Below are positions 43,390-55,987 of a stretch of 64,000 nucleotides of DNA, piece after piece. How positions within the stretch are numbered: the first letter of the stretch is position 1; every line of letters begins with the position of its first letter. Origin of the DNA: Amycolatopsis mongoliensis (GTDB lineage Bacteria > Actinomycetota > Actinomycetes > Mycobacteriales > Pseudonocardiaceae); the NCBI RefSeq assembly GCF_030285665.1, contig NZ_CP127295.1, forward strand, positions 9,610,001 to 9,674,000. Direction: 5' to 3'. Both the position numbers and the translations under genes were made by a program. Under the pieces are notes generated by a model. It did no database searches and was not told where the DNA came from. It worked only from the letters and a program-made list of their open reading frames with translations.

Positions 43390-43798
43390 CGGACCCCCTC
43401 CCCCGGGCGCGCCCCCGGCGACGTTCCACCGGCGCACGGCCGCCGTGGCGGACCGGCTGCCGGAGCTGCGCGGAGCACTGGCGGACTGGCTGGGCACGCT
43501 CGGCCTGAGCGAAGAACGCCAGGAGGACGTCGTCCTCGCGGGCTACGAAGCGATGGCCAACTCCGCCGAACACGCCTACCGCGACGGAGAAGCGGGCGCA
43601 GTCGACGTCCGGGCCGAAGCGCTCAACGGGCGCTTGACGGTGACGGTCACCGACTACGGCGAATGGCGCACCCCGGCCGCCACGAACGGGCTGCGGGGAC
43701 GCGGCCTGCGCCTCATCGACAGCCTCGCCGACCACAGCGCGCAGGTGCACCGCGAAGACGGCACGACGGTCACGATGACCTGGCTCTCCGGTGGCTGA
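43386..43798 (+). pseudogene. RsbW-like HATPase gene with apparent one-base frameshift
   Basis: The ATG at 43386 overlaps the previous stop, but its frame stops after about 40 residues of low complexity. The HATPase lies one frame back: FHRRTAAVADRLPELRGALA, then N-box AGYEAMANSAEHAYRDG, the DYGEW strand and NGLRGRGLRLIDSLADH. One missing C in the C-runs at 43393-43416 would join the two. If the frames are not joined, the only start is GTG 43445, giving 117 residues that still hold the N-box. The protein would phosphorylate the STAS antagonist encoded two genes upstream. Confidence 0.78.
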
Positions 43799-43873
43799 GC
43801 ACGCACTCGCGGGCCCGGCGGAGTCCGTGCCGGGCAGGTAGGCTCACGCGGGGCCGGGTGAACCAGGAGTGTG

Positions 43874-47946
<4,073 letters not shown>

Positions 47947-47950
<4 letters not shown>

Positions 47951-48249
47951 CGACGGCACTCACGCTGGTCGCCTCCGCGGGCGACGACGGGGACCGGATC
48001 CTGACCGTGACCGGTGAGATCGACATGAGCAACGCGGCCGGGTTCGGCGCGGCCATGGACCGCGAGCTGGCGGCCGGCACGGCCCTGACCGTCGACCTGA
48101 CCGGGGTGACCTACCTCGACAGCGCCGGCGTCGCCGCCCTGTTCGACCGGGCCACCGCCCGCGACCTGCGCCTGACCGCGCCCCGCCTGCTCGAGCGCGT
48201 CCTGCGCGTCTCGGGCCTGGCGCAGGTGACGAAAGTGATGATCCGCTGA
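47947..48249 (+). CDS. STAS domain anti-sigma factor antagonist
   Basis: A 100-residue RsbV-type protein that is essentially only a STAS domain. The phosphoacceptor serine is S59 in VTYLDSAGVAALF. GTG start that overlaps the stop of the large hybrid kinase (GTGA), so expression is translationally coupled. It is the obvious substrate of that protein's HATPase and PP2C modules. A GC-rich inverted repeat follows about 50 bp downstream. Confidence 0.93.
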
Positions 48250-48300
48250 GGGGTTGGCCGTCCCGGCACCGGGTAAGCGCATCGCAGCGACGGTCGCCGG

Positions 48301-48349
48301 GTGGGTTGTGCTGCGGGCCGTCGCCAGGTGGCCCCGGCACCCAACCCAC
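48301..48349. terminator. Inverted repeat downstream of the STAS gene, possible terminator
   Basis: GTGGGTTG (48301-48308) pairs with CAACCCAC (48342-48349). The GC-rich interior can pair further only in part. It lies in the 205-bp gap between the STAS gene and the ANTAR gene, so it would end the hybrid-kinase operon. The T-tract is missing. Confidence 0.35.
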
Positions 48350-48454
48350 GACGTTCAGCAGCGAGCGACGGGCCGGAGTCACCGCTCTCCTGGGTCACCG
48401 GGGGTGTGCCGTCCGCGGGTACTGTGCGCGCAGGAGCCGACGGAGGTGAGCGCA

Positions 48455-49177
48455 GTGACCGGTGACCCGATCCCGTCCGAACACCTCGACGAGCTGACCG
48501 CGGCGATGGCGGACCTCACGAGTTCGCTGGAGACCGAGCCCTCCGAGGCGGAGATCCTCGACGCCGTCTGCGCCGAAGCCGTCCGTGCCGTGCCCGGGGC
48601 CGACATGGCCAGCATCACCGCGATCCGCGACGGCGAGCCGGAAACCGCCGCCTCGACCGACGAGCGCGCCGTCGAGATCGACCGCGTCCAGTACGCGGCG
48701 GGCGAAGGCCCGTGCCTGCGGGCGGCCCAGACCGGCGAGATCGTGCGGCTGCCGCTCGCCGCCGCCGGCGCGCTGTGGCCCGAGTTCACCGAGCACGCCC
48801 TCGGTCTCGGTGTGGGCAGCTACCTCGCCGCGCCGCTGCGGGTGGACGGCAGCCTCGCCGGCGCGCTCAACCTCTTCGGCTACGGCGGCCACGGCTTCGC
48901 CGAGACCGACTCGCGGCTGCTGCGGCTGTACACCACGATCGTCTCGTTCGGGCTGCGCACCACGCGCCGCTACCACCGGGCCCGGCAGCGCGCCGCCGAT
49001 CTCGAGACGGCGATGAGCTCGCGGGCGGTGATCGAGCAGGCGAAGGGCATCCTCATGGCCGTGCACGGCATCACCGCCGACGACGCCATGAAACGCCTGA
49101 TCGCGGAGTCGCAGCACACCAACGTGAAGCTCCGGGACGTCGCGGCCCGCTTCGTCGAAAGCCTGTCGGCAGGCTGA
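48455..49177 (+). CDS. GAF-ANTAR domain transcription antiterminator
   Basis: About 240 residues from the GTG at 48455, with GGAGG eight bases upstream. A GAF domain fills about 20-165 (RVQYAAGEGPCLRAAQTGE). The C-terminal ANTAR RNA-binding domain runs over about 178-235 (AVIEQAKGILMAVHGITADD, RDVAARFVES). ANTAR proteins bind paired hairpins in nascent RNA and prevent termination. It lies in the partner-switching cluster between a STAS gene and an HATPase gene, so it may be an output of the same signalling system. Confidence 0.93.
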   Translation: MTGDPIPSEHLDELTAAMADLTSSLETEPSEAEILDAVCAEAVRAVPGADMASITAIRDGEPETAASTDERAVEIDRVQYAAGEGPCLRAAQTGEIVRLPLAAAGALWPEFTEHALGLGVGSYLAAPLRVDGSLAGALNLFGYGGHGFAETDSRLLRLYTTIVSFGLRTTRRYHRARQRAADLETAMSSRAVIEQAKGILMAVHGITADDAMKRLIAESQHTNVKLRDVAARFVESLSAG

Positions 49178-49180
49178 CGC

Positions 49181-49591
49181 TCAGGCGGTGCGGCGGGCCG
49201 GGAACGGCCAGGTCAGCGTGATCACCGTGCCGTCGTCGGTCGAGCGGAGGTCCAGACCGTCGACCAGGGCCTGGATCAGCCGCAGGCCGCGGCCGCCGTC
49301 GGACCGCTCGGCGATCGTCGTCCAGCGCCCCTGGTCGGCGACGGTGACGATCAGCACGTCCTCGTCGATCCGCGCCCGGATGTCGATCAGCCCGGGCCGG
49401 CCGCGGTAGGCGTGGTCCAGCACGTTCGCCATCGCTTCCCAACAGGCCAGGACGACGTCGTCGGCCTGCCGGCCGACATCGTCACCCGCGCGTCTGCGCA
49501 GCCACGACACGAGGTGCCGCCGCAGACTCGGCAGCGTCCGTGGCGAAATCGTGCCGCGGTACCGCCACCCGTCCGATCCGTGCTCTTCCAC
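49181..49591 (-). CDS. RsbW-like ATP-binding protein (anti-sigma factor type)
   Basis: About 136 residues. The GTG at 49591 is chosen because GGAGG lies five bases upstream; two earlier in-frame GTGs (49597, 49648) are alternatives. The N-box is LACWEAMANVLDHAYRG, the G1 region ADQGRWTTIAE, and the G2 region SDGGRGLRLIQALVDGL. It is convergent with the GAF-ANTAR gene (3-bp gap). It completes the cluster as a third HATPase. Confidence 0.88.
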   Translation of the reverse strand: MEEHGSDGWRYRGTISPRTLPSLRRHLVSWLRRRAGDDVGRQADDVVLACWEAMANVLDHAYRGRPGLIDIRARIDEDVLIVTVADQGRWTTIAERSDGGRGLRLIQALVDGLDLRSTDDGTVITLTWPFPARRTA

Positions 49592-49707
49592 GTTCACCTC
49601 CCCGGGGGACTGTGGGTTTGCTACCCACCGGTCGGGTTTCTCAATCACGGGTAACGATTTTCCTGCTGCGTTCGGCTCTGGTGCGCCGCGGGACGGCGTG
49701 ATCGGAT

Positions 49708-52700
49708 GTGCGGATGACCCGGTCGACGTCGTCCGTGATGCTGTGCGCGGTGCTCGCCGCGGCCACCCTCCTGCCCGCGCCGGCGGCCGCCGCGGCCGCC
49801 CCGGCTCCCGGACCGGGGGCCGTCTCGCACTTCGGCCTGGCCCGCAAGGACTGCCTGGGCACCGCCCGGAACACGACCAGCAAGGCGTGGTTCACGGTGG
49901 CGGGCGGGGTGCTGTCCGACGTGTACGCGCCGGTGATCGACAACACGAACGTCGAAACGCTGCAGTTCGCCGTCACCGACGGCCGCACGTTCACCGACCT
50001 GCAGGCGCGGGACATGACCTACACCGTCCGCACCAGCGCGGGCGGGATGGCCTGCGAGGTGACCTCGACCCCGCACAGCGGCAAGTACCGGCTGGTCACC
50101 GACTACCTGGCCGACCCGGCCCGGACCGGCGTGCTCATCCGGACGCGCCTGGAGCCGCTGCAGGGGTCCGGCCGCGACCTCAAGGTCTACGTGCGGTTCG
50201 ACGCGAGCATCAACGGCAACGGCGGGGGTGGCCCGGCGAACGGCGGCGGCGACACCGCGACCGTCGACGCGGCGACGAGCGCGCTGGTCAGCGCCGACCC
50301 GAACACGGTGTCGAGCGCGCCGAACCGCGACTACGCCACCCCGCTGGCCGCCGCGCTGCGCGCCGACCGCCGGTTCCTCGGCACCTCCAGCGGCTTCGCC
50401 GGCACCGCCGGCGACGGGCTCGCCCAGCTCGACCGCGACCACCGGCTCACCGATCCGGCACCGTCGGCGGTGAACGGCAACGTCGTGCAGACCGCGCAGC
50501 TGGACCTGGAACCGCGCCGGCCGGCCGTGCTGGCGCTGGGCTTCGGCTCGGACGCGCGCGCCGCCGTGCAGACCGCCGGGGCGAGCCTGCGGACGCCGTT
50601 CGAGCAGAGCTACCGCGATTACGCGCGCGGCTGGCGCGACTACGACAACGGGCTGATCCCGGTGCGCGGCAAGGACTCCGACGCTTACTACCAGTCGGCC
50701 AACGTGCTGAAGGCCAGCGAGGACAAGACGTTCCCCGGCGCCGTGGTCGCCTCGCTCGGCAGCCCGTGGGGGCAGGCGGTCTCCGCCGGCGACGCGCCCG
50801 GCGGCAAGCCCGTCTACTTCGGCTCGTACCGCGAGATCTTCGCCCGCGACCTGTACGAAAGCTTCTCGGGCCTGTTCGCCGCGGGGGACCGCGAGACGGC
50901 GCGGGCCAGCGTGCGGTGGTTGTTCGCCCGCCAGCAGCAGCCCGACGGCCGGTTCCCGCGCAACTCCATGCTCAACGGGAAGAAAGCGCCCGACTCCGGC
51001 GGTGACCAGCTCGACGAGAGCGCGTACCCGATCCTGATGGCGTTGCAGGCCGGGCTCGACCGCGACCACACGCTCTACACCGACCACATCCGCGCGGCCG
51101 CGGACTTCGTCGTCGCGCACGGCCCGGCGTTCGGCTCCGAGCGCTGGGAGGAGCAGGGCGGTTACTCCCCCTCGACGATCGCCGCGGAGATCGCCGGGCT
51201 CGTCGCCGCCGGGGTGATCGCCGACCGCAACGGCGACCCCGCACGCGCCCGCGTCTACCGGGCGACCGCCGACCACTTCCAGCGCAGCATCAAGGGCTGG
51301 ACGGTGACGTCCACCGGCCCGTACGGCGGCCGGTACTTCCTGCGGCTGACCAAGAACGGCGACCCGAACTCCGAATGGATCTACAACCTCGGCAACGGCT
51401 CGGTCGACGCCGACCAGCGCGCGGTCGTCGACGCCGGGTTCCTCGAGCTGACACGCCTCGGCGTGCTGGCGGCGAACGACCCCGACGTCACGGCGTCGCT
51501 CGGGGTCGTGGACCGCGTGATCAAGCGGGACACCCCGGCCGGGCCGGGCTGGTACCGCTACGGGACTTCCGCCGCGGGCAGCGAGGACGGCTACGGCGAC
51601 TGCTACGAACCGGATCCGACGAACTGCGCGCCGACCGGGGCGCCGTGGCCGTCCACGAACACCGGCTCCGGGCACCTCTGGCCGGTGCTGGCCGGTGAAC
51701 GCGGCGAGCAGGCCGTGCAGACCGGCGACCGGGCCGGCGCGGCGGCGCTGCTGCGCGCCATGCGCGCGCAGACCGGCGGCACCGGGCTGATTCCCGAGCA
51801 GACGTGGGAAAACCCGGCGGTGCCGGCGTCGCCCTACGGTTCGGACCCGCGTACGGCGTCGATCGGTTTCGCCCCCGGGCAGCCCGCCGGTTCGGTCGCG
51901 CCGCTGAGCTGGGCGCAGTCGCAGTCGGTGCGCCTGGCCCGCGCTCTGGACGACGGCCGCCTGCCCGAGCAGCCCGCCGACGTCCGCGCCCGGTACGTCA
52001 CGCAGGCCCCGCCCGCGGCGCTGGCGGTCACCCTCGACGCTCCGGCATCGGTGTCGACCGCGACCGCGGCGGTCACCGGCACCGCACCCGCCGGCAGCCG
52101 GGTCGACCTCGCCGTCTCGGCCACCGACGCGGGGACGACTTCCGTGCTCTCGACCCGGGCAACGGCCACGGGTACGTTCAGCGCGACGGTGCCCACGCCG
52201 CTGGGCGCGAACGTCGTCACCGCGGCCGCCACCACCGCCACCGGCACCGGCTACGCGCAGAAGACGATCAGCTCGGACTTCGTCACCGGGACCGTCCTGC
52301 TCGACAAGACCGACCCGGACGGCGACGACAACGGCCCGGGCACGTACACCTACCCCACGGCCGGCGACTTCCACGCGGGCGCGTTCGACCTGCAGCGCTT
52401 CCAGGTCATCGACTCGGGCACGAACCTGGTGTTCCGCGCACAGGTCCGCGACCTGTCCCCGACGTTCGGCTCGCCGCTGGGCGCGCAGCTGCTGACGATC
52501 TACGCGCACGACCCGGCCGCCACGGCGACGTCGACCGCGGCGCCGTTCCCGAGCCGGGCGTACTCGATCGCCGCGCAGGACGCGTGGAGCCGGCGCATCG
52601 AGGTCCAGGGCTTCGCCGACCCGGCGCTCGTCGACACTTCGGGCGCCTCGCTGGCGACGCCGTCTGTGCAGGCTTCGCAGGCGACGCGGTACATCACGGT

Positions 52701-52989
52701 GAGCGTGGCCAAGTCGGCGTTCGGGACCCCGGCCGCCGGCTGGACGTTCGCGGTCGTGCTGACCGGCCAGGACGGCAACTCCCCCGACCAGGCGCGGCCG
52801 TTCACGCCGACGGCGGGGCAGTACACGTTCGGCCTGTGCGCGGCGGGCGGCACGGCACCGCTCTGCACGGCGGACCCGGCGACGGCCCCGAAGGCGTTCG
52901 ACGTGCTGACGCCGTCCGGAGTGGACCAGGCGGCCGAGCTGGACCCGACCCGCGGGCCGGTCGAAGTGCGTGGCGTGCCCGTGGGCTGA
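49708..52989 (+). CDS. Secreted GH15 glucodextranase-like enzyme
   Basis: A 1093-residue extracellular enzyme laid out like the glucodextranase of Arthrobacter. Signal peptide ends near AAA-APA. Domain N is a beta-sandwich (about 35-300). The GH15 (alpha/alpha)6 catalytic domain spans about 305-750, with YREIFARDLYESF and a candidate general acid E481/E482 in SERWEEQGGYSPSTIAAEIA. An Ig-like domain follows (about 765-850), and the C-terminal domain is related to the SLH-like binding module of glucodextranases (TDPDGDDNGPGTYTYPTAGD). It hydrolyses alpha-1,6- or alpha-1,4-glucans from the non-reducing end. ATG 49714 is an alternative start. Confidence 0.9.
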   Translation: MRMTRSTSSVMLCAVLAAATLLPAPAAAAAAPAPGPGAVSHFGLARKDCLGTARNTTSKAWFTVAGGVLSDVYAPVIDNTNVETLQFAVTDGRTFTDLQARDMTYTVRTSAGGMACEVTSTPHSGKYRLVTDYLADPARTGVLIRTRLEPLQGSGRDLKVYVRFDASINGNGGGGPANGGGDTATVDAATSALVSADPNTVSSAPNRDYATPLAAALRADRRFLGTSSGFAGTAGDGLAQLDRDHRLTDPAPSAVNGNVVQTAQLDLEPRRPAVLALGFGSDARAAVQTAGASLRTPFEQSYRDYARGWRDYDNGLIPVRGKDSDAYYQSANVLKASEDKTFPGAVVASLGSPWGQAVSAGDAPGGKPVYFGSYREIFARDLYESFSGLFAAGDRETARASVRWLFARQQQPDGRFPRNSMLNGKKAPDSGGDQLDESAYPILMALQAGLDRDHTLYTDHIRAAADFVVAHGPAFGSERWEEQGGYSPSTIAAEIAGLVAAGVIADRNGDPARARVYRATADHFQRSIKGWTVTSTGPYGGRYFLRLTKNGDPNSEWIYNLGNGSVDADQRAVVDAGFLELTRLGVLAANDPDVTASLGVVDRVIKRDTPAGPGWYRYGTSAAGSEDGYGDCYEPDPTNCAPTGAPWPSTNTGSGHLWPVLAGERGEQAVQTGDRAGAAALLRAMRAQTGGTGLIPEQTWENPAVPASPYGSDPRTASIGFAPGQPAGSVAPLSWAQSQSVRLARALDDGRLPEQPADVRARYVTQAPPAALAVTLDAPASVSTATAAVTGTAPAGSRVDLAVSATDAGTTSVLSTRATATGTFSATVPTPLGANVVTAAATTATGTGYAQKTISSDFVTGTVLLDKTDPDGDDNGPGTYTYPTAGDFHAGAFDLQRFQVIDSGTNLVFRAQVRDLSPTFGSPLGAQLLTIYAHDPAATATSTAAPFPSRAYSIAAQDAWSRRIEVQGFADPALVDTSGASLATPSVQASQATRYITVSVAKSAFGTPAAGWTFAVVLTGQDGNSPDQARPFTPTAGQYTFGLCAAGGTAPLCTADPATAPKAFDVLTPSGVDQAAELDPTRGPVEVRGVPVG

Positions 52990-53007
52990 TCTGGCACGCT
53001 CGAAAGC

Positions 53008-53565
53008 GTGATCGACGACTTCGCAAAACGGTATCTGCACGACGATCTGCGGGAAATCCGCGAGGTGCTGGTCGGGAAACTCGAGGGCGTGGGCGAGTAC
53101 GACGTCCGCCGTCCCCTGACCGCGACCGGCACCAACCTGCTCGGCCTGGTCAAGCACCTGACGCTGACCGAAGCGCGGTACTTCGGCGAGGTCTTCGGCC
53201 GGCCGTTCCCCGAGCCGCTGCCGCGGTGGGACGACGCCGGCGCGCGCGGCAAGGACATGTGGGCGACCGAGCACGAGACGCGGGAGGAGATCGTCGGCCG
53301 CTACCGCCGCGCCTGGGAGCACTCGGACGCGACGATCAGCGCTCTCGCCGTCGACGCGCCCGGCCACGTGCCGTGGTGGCCGCGCCCGGACGTGCTGCTG
53401 TTCAACGTCCTGGTGCACGTGCTCACCGAGACCAGCCGCCACGCCGGGCACGCCGACATCCTGCGGGAACAGCTGGACGGGGTGACCAGCGCGGCGAGCC
53501 GTGACGCGGAGTTCTGGGCGGCCCGGCACGCGGAGATCGAGCGGGCGGCCGCGGCCGCCCGTTAG
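53008..53565 (+). CDS. DinB/DUF664 family protein
   Basis: A 185-residue four-helix-bundle protein of the DinB-like metalloprotein family. Candidate metal ligands are the His in LVKHLTLTEARYFG and the His residues in VHVLTETSRHAGHADILREQ, which match the family's three-His pattern. Members include thiol-dependent (mycothiol or bacillithiol) transferases. GTG start, 18 bp after the glucodextranase stop. Confidence 0.88.
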   Translation: MIDDFAKRYLHDDLREIREVLVGKLEGVGEYDVRRPLTATGTNLLGLVKHLTLTEARYFGEVFGRPFPEPLPRWDDAGARGKDMWATEHETREEIVGRYRRAWEHSDATISALAVDAPGHVPWWPRPDVLLFNVLVHVLTETSRHAGHADILREQLDGVTSAASRDAEFWAARHAEIERAAAAAR

Positions 53566-53586
53566 GGTCCCGCGCGGCGACGTCAG

Positions 53587-53840
53587 CGATCCCGCGATCA
53601 CGCTGCCGTGGAACCAGGGCCCGCTCGACGACTCCGCCGAGGCGCACGGGCTGACCGTCGGCGCCGTGACCGCGGGCCCCGCGCAGCCCTGACCTCGCGA
53701 AGTGCACCGGGGACCAGGTCGAGCTGGTGTCGTGGAGCCCGGCCCCGGGCTACCAGCCCGACGACGTCTCCCGCGGCCCGGCCACGGGGAACCTGCGCCA
53801 GGAGAACCCGGCCCGTGCAGCCCCGGCCGCGATGCAGTGA
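53587..53840 (+). pseudogene. Remnant of a secreted-protein gene
   Basis: Two adjacent fragments read like protein in different frames. The first is ITLPWNQGPLDDSAEAHGLT followed by VGAVTAGPAQP and a stop at 53692. The second is SPDLAKCTGDQVELVSWSPA, then PGYQPDDVSRGPATG, ending at TGA 53840. The CTGDQVELVSWSPAPGY part resembles the C-terminus of small exported actinobacterial proteins. No start or signal peptide remains upstream, where the DinB gene ends. It looks like a decayed gene truncated at its 5' end and carrying a frameshift. Confidence 0.4.
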
Positions 53841-53887
53841 ATGACCCATTCACCTCGTCCGACGACATGAATGACTCATTCATGTCG
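53837..53887. repeat. Two TGAATGAC-type palindromes
   Basis: The first palindrome (53837-53853) has arms GTGAATG and CATTCAC around ACC. The second (53863-53887) has perfect 12-bp arms CGACATGAATGA and TCATTCATGTCG around one C. They share the core TGAATGA-C-(C/T)CATTCA and lie nine bp apart between a gene remnant and the convergent aldo-keto reductase gene. They look like members of a dispersed palindromic repeat family and may also terminate transcription. Confidence 0.75.
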
Positions 53888-53954
53888 CCGGACCAGCCAC
53901 CGCGACCCTCGGCAGATCCAGGGCCGGGCCGCTGTCAACGAACCTCCGACGCGG

Positions 53955-54965
53955 CTAGCGCGGCAGCCCGGCGTTGAGCCGCGCCAGGATGCCGTGCGGG
54001 AACGGCAGTTCCGGCGCGCTGGCCGCCGTCAGCCGGTCGAGCTGGGCGTCGGTCAGGACGAGTTCGAGCGCGCCGAGGGTTTCGGCGAGCTGCTCCGGCG
54101 ACCGGGCGCCGATCAGCGGCGCGGGCATCGCCGCCTGGCGCGTCACCCAGTGCAGCGCCACCTGGGCCGGCGTCGCCCCCACTTCGGCCGCGACCTCGCG
54201 GACGGTGTCCAGCACGGCCCAGCGCGTCTCGGGCAGGGACCGGTAGGGCGCACCGTCGGCGAGCCGTCCGGTGCCGCCGCCGTCGCGGGTGTACTTGCCG
54301 GACAGGAAGCCGCCGCCGAGCGCGCCCCACGGCTGGACCGCGATGCCGAACTCCCGCGCCAGGGGCACGTACTCGGCCTCGATCGCCCGCTCGACCAGGG
54401 AGTACTCCAGCTGCAGCGCGGTCACCGGCGGGCCGCCGAGCATGGCCGCCTTCGTCGCGTACCAGGCCGGGACGTCGCTGAGCCCCACGGCGCGGATCTT
54501 CCCGGCGCGCACGAGGTCGCCGAAGGCCGCCATGACCTCCTCGGCCGGGGTGAAGCCGTCCCAGATGTGCAGCCAGTACAGGTCGACGTGGTCGACGCGC
54601 AGCCGCCGCAGGGACGCCTCGAGCGACGCGACCATGTTCTTGCGGCCGTTGCTGCGGCGGCGGGGGTCCGACCGCGGTTCGCCGTCGCTGAAGCCGGGCC
54701 CGGAGTACTTGGTCGCGAGCACGACGTCGTCGCGGTCGACCTCGCGCAGGAACTCGCCGACCAGCTCCTCGCTGCGGCCGGCGCTGTAGTTGTCGGCGGT
54801 GTCGACGAAGTTGCCGCCGCCCTCGACGTACGCGCGGAAGATCTTGCGCGCGGTGTCGTCACCGGCGCAGAAGGAGCCGGTGCCGAAGGTCATCGCGCCC
54901 AGCGCCAGCGGGGAGACCCGCAGCCCGGAGCGGCCCAGCGGCCGGTAGTCGCCCAGTCGTGTCAT
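53955..54965 (-). CDS. Aldo/keto reductase
   Basis: A 336-residue (alpha/beta)8-barrel oxidoreductase. The catalytic tetrad is readable: Asp and Tyr in DTADNYSAGRSEE, Lys in LATKYSGPG and His in YWLHIWDGF. The C-terminal NADPH-binding segment is PLIGARSPEQLAETLGAL. The ATG at 54965 is the family start (MTRLGDYRPLGRSGLRVSPL). It is divergent from the YbaB/WXG operon by 183 bp. Substrate unknown. Confidence 0.92.
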   Translation of the reverse strand: MTRLGDYRPLGRSGLRVSPLALGAMTFGTGSFCAGDDTARKIFRAYVEGGGNFVDTADNYSAGRSEELVGEFLREVDRDDVVLATKYSGPGFSDGEPRSDPRRRSNGRKNMVASLEASLRRLRVDHVDLYWLHIWDGFTPAEEVMAAFGDLVRAGKIRAVGLSDVPAWYATKAAMLGGPPVTALQLEYSLVERAIEAEYVPLAREFGIAVQPWGALGGGFLSGKYTRDGGGTGRLADGAPYRSLPETRWAVLDTVREVAAEVGATPAQVALHWVTRQAAMPAPLIGARSPEQLAETLGALELVLTDAQLDRLTAASAPELPFPHGILARLNAGLPR

Positions 54966-55148
54966 GTCCCCGATCGTGCAACCCGGAGCGTGGTCCGGGT
55001 CAAACCCGATCGAGGGCATTCCCGGGCAACATCGGGGAGAAAACCAGGCATCCGCCCGCGTACCGCCGGATGAACGTCCGGGGTGCGATAACCTGGCCCG
55101 ATCATGGGGCCCGGGCCCCGCACCCCGGCGTGGCGAGGAGTCGAATTC

Positions 55149-55676
55149 GTGCAACCCAACCTGGGGCCAGGTGAAGACTTCGAGCTCCTGCTCGAACGTC
55201 AGGTCCGGGACATGCAGGCGAAGGCGGCGGCGCTGAACGAAGCGCTTTCCGCCGCCGGTGCCACGGTCCGCTCGCGCGACGGGGCGGTCACCGTGACGCT
55301 CGCGCCGAACGGCGCGCTCACGAACCTCGAGCTCGGGCACCGGGCGTGCGAACTGGGGCCCGCGCGGCTGACCGCGGCGATCATGGGGACGGTGCGCGAA
55401 GCCCAGCGCCAGACCGCCCGCAGCGTCGCGGACTCCTTCGCGACCATCAACGGCGACGGCGAGTCGACCGACATGGTCCGGTCGTTCCTGCCGCCGGACC
55501 CGCCACCCGACGGCGACTTCGCCGCGCCGGAGAGCGCCGAGCCCGAGCGCACCCCGCCGCCGGCCGTTCCCCCGGCGCGTCCGCCCGCGCCGCCGGCCCC
55601 GCCGTCCGCCGGGCCTGCCCCGCGTCGCCGTCCCCCGGCCGACGACCACCCCGACGACGAATCGAACCCCTGGTGA
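55149..55676 (+). CDS. YbaB/EbfC family nucleoid-associated protein
   Basis: About 175 residues from the GTG at 55149, with GAGGAG about nine bases upstream. Residues about 10-105 form the YbaB/EbfC DNA-binding-like domain ([37 protein letters not shown]). The C-terminal 60 residues are Pro-rich and end in an acidic tail. In actinomycetes such YbaB proteins are typical first genes of clusters that encode WXG-like type VII secretion substrates, as here. It is coupled to the next gene by a GTGA overlap. Confidence 0.88.
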   Translation: MQPNLGPGEDFELLLERQVRDMQAKAAALNEALSAAGATVRSRDGAVTVTLAPNGALTNLELGHRACELGPARLTAAIMGTVREAQRQTARSVADSFATINGDGESTDMVRSFLPPDPPPDGDFAAPESAEPERTPPPAVPPARPPAPPAPPSAGPAPRRRPPADDHPDDESNPW

Positions 55677-55987
55677 GCGGCGGCGGCTTCAGGGTCAATT
55701 CGGAACCCCTGGCCGACTTCGGCAAGCACCTCGACGAGCTCCAGAGCAACCTGCAGGGCACGGCCGACCTGGTCGGCGGCATGACGTGCGACCCCGGCAT
55801 GTTCGGCATCAACCCGGCGTGCCAGCTGATGGCGGCGGGCGCGAGCACGTGGACCGACAAGGCGCACCACCAGTTCGGCAACTACGCCAAGACCATCGGC
55901 GAGTTCGCCGACAAGGTCGCCGAGGCCGCGAAGCGCTACCAGGCGGGCGAAGCCGACGCCGTCGACTCGATCGTGAGGTTCGAATAG
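55673..55987 (+). CDS. WXG100-like type VII secretion-associated protein
   Basis: A 104-residue helical protein with the helix-hairpin layout of ESX substrates. N-terminal helix [20 protein letters not shown], a central Cys/Gly loop ([14 protein letters not shown]), and a C-terminal helix [20 protein letters not shown]. The WXG itself is not present. GTG start in a GTGA overlap with the YbaB gene; its TAG shares one base with the next GTG. It likely forms a pair with the following WXG protein. Confidence 0.8.
   Translation: MSGGGFRVNSEPLADFGKHLDELQSNLQGTADLVGGMTCDPGMFGINPACQLMAAGASTWTDKAHHQFGNYAKTIGEFADKVAEAAKRYQAGEADAVDSIVRFE

Noticed and set aside
48392..48423. SigB/SigF-type promoter (GGGT ... 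GGGTAC) before the ANTAR gene
   Set aside because: The -10-like GGGTAC is present at 48418, but the spacing to any G-T-rich -35 (about 10-12 or 22 bp) does not fit the usual 14-16 bp.
49645..53883. Minus-strand frame of about 1410 codons opposite the GH15 gene
   Set aside because: No domain or motif, and it spans two genuine plus-strand genes and the gap between them. It is a GC-bias artefact.
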